Assembly (NCBI RefSeq): GCF_023634845.1
Contig: NZ_JAMLJL010000020.1
Span: forward strand, 1 to 64,000
Source: Flavobacterium amniphilum
GTDB taxonomy: Bacteria > Bacteroidota > Bacteroidia > Flavobacteriales > Flavobacteriaceae
Reading direction: 5' to 3'
Length of the DNA stretch: 64,000 bases
The notes beneath the pieces are model-generated. The model did no database searches and was not told the origin of the DNA. It saw only the letters and a list, made by a program, of their open reading frames with translations. Shown piece by piece: positions 58,131 through 64,000 of the stretch; the stretch's first letter is position 1, and each line of letters starts with the position of its first letter. The position numbers and the translations under genes were made by a program.

Positions 58131-58849
58131 TATAATTTATAGGATTTTAGTTTGTTAACTGTCAGTAATATAAATAAAACGGTCACACTGATGAAGTAAA
58201 TCACATCACGGGTGTCAATTACGCCGCGACTCATACTTTTATAATGACTGTCCATCCCGAATAAGGAAATGAGTTCGATATCGGCATAACCCGAAATACC
58301 CTGGAAACCAAAATAAAGGATAAAGCAAAGTAAAACCGCCAAAAGAAAAGCCACAATCTGGTTGTCTGAAAGGGATGAGGTGAAAATGCCGATGGAAGTA
58401 TAAGCAGCCATCAAAAACAATAGCCCGAAATAGGAACCCAAAGTACTTCCGAAATCGAGGTTTCCTTCCGGTAAGCCTAAGTCATATATCACTTTGACAT
58501 AAACCAGTGTCGGGATAATAGCAATAATCAATAATACAAAGGCACCTAAAAACTTCCCGCTTACGATTTCGGTTAAACTCATTGGTTTGGTCAGTAATAA
58601 TTCCATCGTTCCCTGTTTTTTTTCATCCGAAAAACTTCGCATCGTAACCGCCGGAATCAGGAATAACAAAATCCAGGGTGCAATGGTGAAAAACGGCGTC
58701 ATGTCGGCAAACCCCGAATTAAGAATGTTGTATTCGTTTTCAAATACCCAAAGAAATAATCCATTGAGTAAAAGGAAGATGGCTATCACTAAATAACCTA
58801 TAGGTGATCCGAAGAAGGAACGGAATTCTTTAAATAATATGGCTCTCAT
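58130..58849 (-). CDS. gldF: gliding motility ABC transporter permease GldF
   Basis: A protein of 239 residues with six membrane helices, ABC-2 type. It opens MRAILFKEFRSFFGSPIGYLVIAIFLLLNGLFLWVF, typical of GldF; SFSDEKKQGTMELLLTKPMS is the conserved first cytoplasmic loop. It overlaps gldG downstream by one base and the methyltransferase upstream by one base. Confidence 0.94.
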   Translation of the reverse strand: MRAILFKEFRSFFGSPIGYLVIAIFLLLNGLFLWVFENEYNILNSGFADMTPFFTIAPWILLFLIPAVTMRSFSDEKKQGTMELLLTKPMSLTEIVSGKFLGAFVLLIIAIIPTLVYVKVIYDLGLPEGNLDFGSTLGSYFGLLFLMAAYTSIGIFTSSLSDNQIVAFLLAVLLCFILYFGFQGISGYADIELISLFGMDSHYKSMSRGVIDTRDVIYFISVTVLFILLTVNKLKSYKL

Positions 58850-59679
58850 TAGATCGCTTTAAATAGGATAATATCCTGATGTTCGTTTAACTCTGTGTTT
58901 TCAATACCGGACCAATTTCCCTGTATGAAATTCAAGACTTCAAAATTATGTTTTTTTATGATATCGGAAATGTATTTTTTTTCATAAGCTACATTCGCTT
59001 CCTTAACATCTTTATTCATTAAACGGTAATGCCCTAAATCATGCGGGAAATTCTTCAGCCCTTTTACCGACATGCTGTTTTTACTTTCATCATCCAGAAT
59101 AAAAAACGTGGCAAGACAAATTTTATCCTTTTTGATTACGCGGCGCATTTCACGGATGTAATTTTCCACATCTTCGGGTAGCATATGCGTAAAAACCGAT
59201 GTCAGGAAGATAAAATCAAACTGATCGTCAGGATATGGAAATTGTAATTCTTCTGCTTTGACCGTAGTGTCTAAATAATACAGGTCATTTTTTAACGGAA
59301 TCAGTTTGAAATGGAAATTAGGATATCTCTTGGTAATATTTTCGGTACACCAGTCGACTCCCAATTTTACAATGTCAAACCCTTCATAAGTGCCTTTTTC
59401 GGATAAGAATTGGGTAAACGGAACGGCCATTCGTCCAACACCTGAACCAATATCAAGAATAGAATCATCAGGGGTTATGTTACCGTATTTTTTGAAATAT
59501 TCGAAATATTGCCTGCCTACTTCAAGATAATCACCGCTTCCGGTAAAAATAATTCCTTTCGGAGGAACCAAATCTTCCTTGCTTCTGAATAAATCCGAAG
59601 GAAAATAAAGGATTCTCCTTAAGGTGTATCTGGAAGAAACAGGCAGTTTGTAATAAAGTTTCCGTAAAAAATTATTCAT
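58849..59679 (-). CDS. class I SAM-dependent methyltransferase
   Basis: A protein of 276 residues. Motif I is SILDIGSGVGRMAVP (about residues 73-87), and FDFIFLTSVFTHMLPEDVENYIREMRRVIKKD matches motifs IV-V. The basic, hydrophobic N-terminus (FLRKLYYKLPVSSRYTLRRILYFP) resembles methyltransferases of lipid or surface glycan substrates. It overlaps both neighbours by one base, so it is in the gldF/gldG operon. Substrate unknown. Confidence 0.85.
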   Translation of the reverse strand: MNNFLRKLYYKLPVSSRYTLRRILYFPSDLFRSKEDLVPPKGIIFTGSGDYLEVGRQYFEYFKKYGNITPDDSILDIGSGVGRMAVPFTQFLSEKGTYEGFDIVKLGVDWCTENITKRYPNFHFKLIPLKNDLYYLDTTVKAEELQFPYPDDQFDFIFLTSVFTHMLPEDVENYIREMRRVIKKDKICLATFFILDDESKNSMSVKGLKNFPHDLGHYRLMNKDVKEANVAYEKKYISDIIKKHNFEVLNFIQGNWSGIENTELNEHQDIILFKAI

Positions 59680-59975
59680 TATTCCAAGGTTACTAATTTA
59701 TTAACGCTCCAGGCTTCCGGTTTGTCATTGAAGAGTTTTTTGGTAAAGGTCCAAACATCATAAAATAGTTCCGAATTACGGTAATTCTCTAAATCTTCCT
59801 CTGTTTCCCAATAACTATATGTGAAAAAGATACACGGATTGTTTTTGTCCTGATACAATTCCAGAAAACGGTTACCGGGTGCATTTCGGATTTTTTCTTT
59901 CATTTGCTCGAAATTTTCCAGAAAAGCAGGAATGTTTTCCTGATGAAAACTCAATTTAACAATACGTACAAACAT
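59679..59975 (-). CDS. antibiotic biosynthesis monooxygenase-like (ABM) protein
   Basis: A small ferredoxin-like-fold protein of 98 residues. MFVRIVKLSFHQENIPAFLENF and ARNAPGNRFLELYQDKNNPCIFFTYSYWETEEDLENYRNS-like pattern fit ABM domains, which form dimers and act as heme-degrading enzymes or cofactor-free oxygenases. A heme role cannot be told from sequence. Last residues overlap the methyltransferase start. Confidence 0.82.
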   Translation of the reverse strand: MFVRIVKLSFHQENIPAFLENFEQMKEKIRNAPGNRFLELYQDKNNPCIFFTYSYWETEEDLENYRNSELFYDVWTFTKKLFNDKPEAWSVNKLVTLE

Positions 59976-59992
59976 TATATTTTCCTTTTAAT

Positions 59993-60820
59993 TTATTTAA
60001 AATTGATATTGATGACATCGCGGTATTTCAGACCTAATAAAGATCGTGCCGTTCCTGTTGTTTTTGGGTTGCTTTTGTAAATGGCTATTTCCAAAAAACC
60101 GGCTTCATTGAACAAAGCAAGCTTTTCGCCTTCATAATCCTTTAAAGTGTAATTTTCCCTGATGTTGAAATCAGAATAAGACTGGTGTATTTTTTTGATG
60201 GATTTAGTTCCGAATTTTATTTCAAACGGACGGTTTTTTCCAACATCTGAAAACAACTTGTTTGAAATATTGGTCACACAGTTACCGAAATGATCAATAT
60301 ACACCACATATCCTTTTATGCTGCTTAAATCATTGGCAACTGCCGGCTGTAATTCGTTTAGAATTTTAATTTCCTTTATTTCTTTTCCCACTACGTTCAG
60401 CGATCCGCCTTTCGATAAATGATTGGCAACGGTGATAAAAACATCCATCGCTGTCGAATGGCTGGGTAACCGGTCGTGAATATTGATTTCAACTATTTTC
60501 TGTGGATTGATCTTTTGGGTTAGGATGCTCAAAATACCGTTGTCTGCACAAATAAAATAATGATCGTTCCACTGCATGGCGATATGCTGGGTTTCCTGAT
60601 TCCTTTCATTATCAACACCAATTAAATGCACCGTTCCTTTCGGAAAGCTGCTGTATGAGGCGTTTATGACATAACTCGCTTCCGAAATATTGAACAGATC
60701 GATATCATGGGAAATGTCAACAATATGAACCTCAGGGTTTTCGGAAAAGATCTTCCCTTTAAGCGCACCTACAAAGTGGTCTTTACAGCCAAAATCGGTA
60801 GTAAGTGTAATTATTGACAT
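59993..60820 (-). CDS. SAM hydroxide adenosyltransferase / SAM hydrolase (DUF62)
   Basis: A protein of 275 residues. The family splits S-adenosylmethionine with water to adenosine and methionine. The N-terminus ITLTTDFGCKDHFVGALKG carries the catalytic D-x-G...D-x-x-H/F-x-G motif, and HIVDISHDI and CADNGILS are further conserved blocks. It opens the five-gene operon that ends with gldG. Divergent from phoH across 94 bases; no reverse-strand promoter stands out. Confidence 0.87.
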   Translation of the reverse strand: MSIITLTTDFGCKDHFVGALKGKIFSENPEVHIVDISHDIDLFNISEASYVINASYSSFPKGTVHLIGVDNERNQETQHIAMQWNDHYFICADNGILSILTQKINPQKIVEINIHDRLPSHSTAMDVFITVANHLSKGGSLNVVGKEIKEIKILNELQPAVANDLSSIKGYVVYIDHFGNCVTNISNKLFSDVGKNRPFEIKFGTKSIKKIHQSYSDFNIRENYTLKDYEGEKLALFNEAGFLEIAIYKSNPKTTGTARSLLGLKYRDVININFK

Positions 60821-60863
60821 TATTTTGTTTATAAGTATTCCTGAAAAGTTTCGGTAAATTTAG

Positions 60864-60871
60864 TAGATTTG
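60864..60871 (+). promoter_or_regulatory. -7 box of phoH
   Basis: TAGATTTG fits TAnnTTTG, 43 bases before the TTG start. Confidence 0.45.
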
Positions 60872-60914
60872 AGAGAAACAAAACGAATTTATTGTTAACT
60901 AAATTTTTCAGCCT

Positions 60915-61865
60915 TTGAACGAGAGAATTATCGAATTGGAAAACATCGCACCGAAAGAATTCTGGGGTGCGCACGATAGTCACCTGGAAACCATTAAAAA
61001 GTACTATCCAAAGCTTAAGATTGTAGCAAGGGGAACAACCCTGAAAGCTTTTGGGGAAGAAGAAGTACTGGATGAGTTTGAAATCCGTTTCAGGCGTTTA
61101 ATGACACATTTTTCCCGTTTTAACAATATCGACGACAATGTCATCATGCGTGTGATTGAAGGCGACGCACAGCAAACCGGCGTGATGGATGCCAGTGACC
61201 AGATCTTGGTGCACGGTATAGGAGGAAAGCTCATCAAAGCAATGACTCCTAACCAGCAGAAACTGGTGGATTATGTGCGTAAAAACGATATGGTTTTTGC
61301 AGTGGGACCTGCAGGAACCGGAAAAACATATACCGGTGTTGCTTTAGCCGTAAAAGCCTTAAAGGAAAAGCAGGTTAAAAGGATTATTCTGACCCGTCCT
61401 GCTGTTGAAGCTGGCGAAAATTTAGGTTTCCTTCCCGGTGATATGAAAGAAAAGCTGGATCCATATATGCAACCTTTATATGATGCACTCCGGGATATGA
61501 TTCCGCCACAAACGCTGGAAGATTACTTGCTCAAAGGGATCATCCAGATTGCCCCGTTGGCTTTCATGCGTGGAAGAACCCTTGATAATGCCTTCGTTAT
61601 TTTGGATGAAGCCCAAAATACAACCCATTCCCAAATGAAAATGTTTTTAACTCGTATGGGTAAAAATGCAAAATTCATCATTACAGGTGATCCGGGACAG
61701 GTTGATTTACCACGCAGAACCATTTCAGGATTGAAGGAAGCTTTGTTGGTATTGAAAGATGTCGACGGTATTGGAATCATTTACCTGGATGATAAGGATA
61801 TAGTCCGTCACCGATTGGTGAAGAAAATCATCGATGCCTATAAAAGTATAGAAAATCAGGATTAA
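60915..61865 (+). CDS. phoH: PhoH-family ATPase
   Basis: A protein of 316 residues. An N-terminal KH-like segment (about 1-85) precedes the ATPase domain with Walker A GPAGTGKT (131-138) and Walker B VILDEAQN. The family (PhoH/YbeZ) associates with YbeY in rRNA maturation and RNA quality control. It starts at TTG, just before [11 protein letters not shown]; no ATG is available in a suitable place. The next gene starts 5 bases after the stop. Confidence 0.92.
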   Translation: MNERIIELENIAPKEFWGAHDSHLETIKKYYPKLKIVARGTTLKAFGEEEVLDEFEIRFRRLMTHFSRFNNIDDNVIMRVIEGDAQQTGVMDASDQILVHGIGGKLIKAMTPNQQKLVDYVRKNDMVFAVGPAGTGKTYTGVALAVKALKEKQVKRIILTRPAVEAGENLGFLPGDMKEKLDPYMQPLYDALRDMIPPQTLEDYLLKGIIQIAPLAFMRGRTLDNAFVILDEAQNTTHSQMKMFLTRMGKNAKFIITGDPGQVDLPRRTISGLKEALLVLKDVDGIGIIYLDDKDIVRHRLVKKIIDAYKSIENQD

Positions 61866-61870
61866 AGTAA

Positions 61871-62323
61871 GTGAAGGAGTTTTTCAAATATAGTAACGGA
61901 TACATTAATATTAATGATGAAAATCTGTTTATGACTAACTCAGGGAATTGGTCTGAAACAATCGGGTTGCAGGAAAAATCACCGAAGTCAATAAAGAAAA
62001 ACTCCTACAAGAATATTAAGTTCTATATTTTCTTCTTGATTGTATGTGGGATATTCCTGCTTTCTATTTCTTTTGAAGACAGAACCAAAGAAGCATTGCC
62101 GATTGCACTAATCGTGTTGATGATCTTAGCCTACAAATATTTCAGCAAGGAAATGGGGAGCAAATATAAAATCCCTTTAAGTAAATTAAAAGACATTCAA
62201 ATAGACGGTAAAGAAGTAAAGTTTACTTTTCTTAACTTTAAAGGAGAGGAAGATTTCGAAATTATTCATGGGGTTGAAGAAAAAGGAATTTTAGTACTGT
62301 CCGAATTTTTACAAAACCATTAA
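61871..62323 (+). CDS. unknown protein with two membrane helices
   Basis: A protein of 150 residues. Two adjacent hydrophobic segments (about 52-68 FYIFFLIVCGIFLLSIS and 76-90 LPIALIVLMILAYKY) divide an N-terminal soluble part from a C-terminal part with the look of a PH-like or bacterial-PH domain (YKIPLSKLKDIQIDGKEVKFTFLNFKGEEDFE). It uses a GTG start, five bases after phoH, so they are co-transcribed. Function unknown. Confidence 0.65.
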   Translation: MKEFFKYSNGYININDENLFMTNSGNWSETIGLQEKSPKSIKKNSYKNIKFYIFFLIVCGIFLLSISFEDRTKEALPIALIVLMILAYKYFSKEMGSKYKIPLSKLKDIQIDGKEVKFTFLNFKGEEDFEIIHGVEEKGILVLSEFLQNH

Positions 62324-62346
62324 ACCTGAATAAATTACAGATAAAT

Positions 62347-62376
62347 AAAAAAAGACACCGGAAGGTGTCTTTTTTT
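62347..62376 (+). terminator. phoH operon terminator
   Basis: AAAAAAAGACACC and GGTGTCTTTTTTT around GGAA. Confidence 0.9.
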
Positions 62377-62425
62377 ATTGTCTCAAATGATGTAGTTTAT
62401 CGATTTTATGTAAAACTTTTCAACA

Positions 62426-62439
62426 CGAAAACGTTTTCG
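62426..62439. promoter_or_regulatory. LacI-type palindromic operator upstream of the amylase gene
   Basis: CGAAAACGTTTTCG is a perfect 14-bp palindrome with a central CG, the hallmark of LacI-family operators such as those for maltose and starch regulators. It lies 86 bases before the amylase ATG. No clear -7 box is seen between them. Confidence 0.55.
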
Positions 62440-62525
62440 CTTATGCTGTAACTAACTCGTAATGTTAATCTTACATAAAAAGTCATAATTTTAGTTGAAA
62501 CAAAAAACTCAATAAACTGAAATTT

Positions 62526-63965
62526 ATGAAAGAAACAACCAGAACACTTTTGTGTTTATCCTTGCTATTCACGGCATTTGCCTGCGAGAAGGATGGATCT
62601 TCAGAAGCTGATTCACTTGAAGCAGCAAAGAAAACAAAGGTTATCAACGTCACACACCACGACGGAAAACCATTCAGTACAAACAATCAGTATAATTCAG
62701 CAACAGGTAAATATGTGGCAAATCCGGGCGGAGGTGTCATGATGCAGGCTTTTTACTGGGATGTACCTGCCGGGGGAACCTGGTGGAATACGGTTAAATC
62801 AAAAGTGACAGCATGGGGTAACGCCGGAGTAGGATCAATTTGGTTACCACCAGCTTCCAAAGCACAAAACGGACCTTATTCCATGGGGTATGATCCAACC
62901 GATTACTACGATTTTGGAGATTATAACCAAAACGGTACTATTGAAACCCGCTTCGGTTCAAAATCAGAACTGGTAAGTCTGATCACACAGGCACATACTG
63001 AAAACATGCAGGTCTACGCTGATATAGTAATCAATCACAACAGTGGAGGCCAATTGGAGAACAATCCTTATACCGGTACGCAAACCTGGACGAACTTCTC
63101 GGGCGTAGCTTCAGGGAAATTTACAAGGAATTACCACGATTTTTATAAAAATTCTTACGGGAATAATGATGAAGGTTCTTTTGGCGGCTATCCTGATTTG
63201 TGTCATGCTAACCCACACGTACAGGACTGGCTTTGGGGACGTGCAGATGCGGTTGGGAAGTATTACAAGAATACCATGAAATTCGACGGCTGGCGCTTTG
63301 ACTATGTGAAAGGTTTCGGTCCGTGGGTCGTAAACAGCTGGAATGCCAATGTTGGCGGATTTTCGGTAGGAGAGTATTGGGACTCAAACGTGAATACTCT
63401 CGAATGGTGGGCTAATAACGCAAATTCTTCGGTTTTCGATTTTGCCTGTTATTACAAAATGCACGATGCTTTCGACGGGAACAATCTGGCATTGCTGAAT
63501 GATGATATGATGTGGAAGAGAAATCCGTACAAAGCCGTGACGTTTGTTTCAAACCATGATACTAATGAAATCTGGAAGAAGGATTTGGCGTATGCCTACA
63601 TTTTAACACACGAAGGATATCCAACTATTTTCTACCGTGATTATGAAGAATGGCTGGACAAAAATAAACTGAATAACCTCATTTGGATTCATAACAATAA
63701 AGCTACTGGAACGACGTCCATCCTGTATTCGGATAATGACGAATACATTGCGAGAAGAAACGGTTATAACGGTAACGTAGGTTTGGTCGTTTACCTGAAC
63801 AACTCTTCTTCATGGCAGGAAAGATGGATTCAGACAAATTGGGCTAATGCGCAAATCAAGGACTTCACCGGACAATCAACCTGGTATCCAACTACACAGG
63901 CTGATAAATGGGTGAAAATCCAATGCCCGCCCAACAGTTATTCTGTTTGGTCAATTAACATGTAG
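62526..63965 (+). CDS. alpha-amylase, GH13, lipoprotein
   Basis: A starch-degrading lipoprotein of 479 residues. The signal ends in TAFAC (C20), followed by a disordered serine/acid-rich linker, suggesting surface exposure. The GH13 regions are DIVINHN, FDGWRFDYVK with nucleophile D259, SVGEYW with acid/base E283 and FVSNHD with D345. The C-terminal beta domain is present. It resembles the plant/archaeal type GH13 amylases rather than the SusG type. It stands alone here without susC/susD genes; the palindrome upstream implies maltose/starch control. Confidence 0.9.
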   Translation: MKETTRTLLCLSLLFTAFACEKDGSSEADSLEAAKKTKVINVTHHDGKPFSTNNQYNSATGKYVANPGGGVMMQAFYWDVPAGGTWWNTVKSKVTAWGNAGVGSIWLPPASKAQNGPYSMGYDPTDYYDFGDYNQNGTIETRFGSKSELVSLITQAHTENMQVYADIVINHNSGGQLENNPYTGTQTWTNFSGVASGKFTRNYHDFYKNSYGNNDEGSFGGYPDLCHANPHVQDWLWGRADAVGKYYKNTMKFDGWRFDYVKGFGPWVVNSWNANVGGFSVGEYWDSNVNTLEWWANNANSSVFDFACYYKMHDAFDGNNLALLNDDMMWKRNPYKAVTFVSNHDTNEIWKKDLAYAYILTHEGYPTIFYRDYEEWLDKNKLNNLIWIHNNKATGTTSILYSDNDEYIARRNGYNGNVGLVVYLNNSSSWQERWIQTNWANAQIKDFTGQSTWYPTTQADKWVKIQCPPNSYSVWSINM

Positions 63966-64000
63966 CCAGTTAAGTTAGTAGTTCGAAAAAGTCGTTTCAC

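Overview
The window is a 64 kb stretch of a low-GC Bacteroidetes chromosome, most likely Flavobacteriaceae (Flavobacterium or a close relative). Supporting signs are the gliding-motility ABC transporter genes gldF and gldG, a secreted peptidase with a type IX secretion C-terminal sorting domain, SusC/FecA-style receptors with an N-terminal carboxypeptidase-like domain, BatA-type and DUF4834 proteins, and promoters of the Bacteroidetes type (TTG, about 19-20 bp, then TAnnTTTG). Recognisable Shine-Dalgarno sequences are scarce. No rRNA, tRNA, CRISPR array, prophage or intact insertion sequence was seen. All functional names come from reading the sequence; no database search was run.

Layout. 1-0.6 kb: a 5'-truncated reverse-strand coding remnant next to an 11-bp tandem repeat array. 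0.6-2.6 kb: pyrD and an HMG-CoA-lyase-like gene. 2.7-9.0 kb: a probable iron-uptake cluster (DUF4856 lipoprotein, imelysin-like lipoprotein, HTTM membrane protein, TonB-dependent receptor), whose promoter carries a perfect inverted repeat over its -33 box. 9.0-12.2 kb: guaB and an ammonium transporter. 12.2-13.5 kb: a two-gene unit of a radical SAM enzyme and an unknown 101-residue protein. 13.8-17.4 kb: purB, a cysteine-free class III sirtuin and a TrmH-like methyltransferase, separated by repeat-rich spacers. 17.4-25 kb: a YARHG lipoprotein operon, a DEAD-box helicase, rdgB and a 7TMR-DISM hybrid kinase. 25-30.5 kb: a permease, a serine-palmitoyltransferase-like enzyme and, convergent to it, a GNAT-fold acyltransferase with an outer-membrane protein, a plausible sphingolipid/sulfonolipid locus. 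30.5-35.2 kb: DUF4834, YfhO, fluoride channel, glycosyltransferase and a structured RNA-like element. 35-45.3 kb: secreted proteins, uvrA, an ECF-type sigma factor, nth, a peroxiredoxin, an uncharacterised 492-residue protein and a metallo-hydrolase. 45.3-45.9 kb: a 13-unit 21-bp tandem array. 45.9-52.1 kb: an operon of a BatA-like protein, a dihydroorotase-like protein, a Tic20-like protein and an esterase, then DUF4442 and a second DEAD-box helicase. 52.2-55.2 kb: a sensor kinase with a duplicated GAF-PAS module and its single-domain response regulator. 55.2-60.8 kb: dnaN and a gldF/gldG operon. 60.9-64 kb: phoH and a lipoprotein alpha-amylase with a LacI-like operator upstream.

The genome is compact: many adjacent genes overlap by 1-4 bases, and convergent genes often share short bidirectional terminators. 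Against this, a few spacers stand out for repeats (11-bp, 21-bp and 7-bp units, an 18-bp perfect inverted repeat, clustered ACTAATCACT-like words), for a GC-rich element at 16.05-16.20 kb, and for a hairpin element at 35.06-35.15 kb that resembles a recurrent flavobacterial intergenic RNA. These, the radical SAM pair and the sphingolipid-type locus are the best leads for something new. Several enzymes also lack expected metal-binding residues: endonuclease III without its 4Fe-4S cysteines, a dihydroorotase without HxH, a sirtuin without cysteines, and an imelysin with an altered GxHxxE motif.
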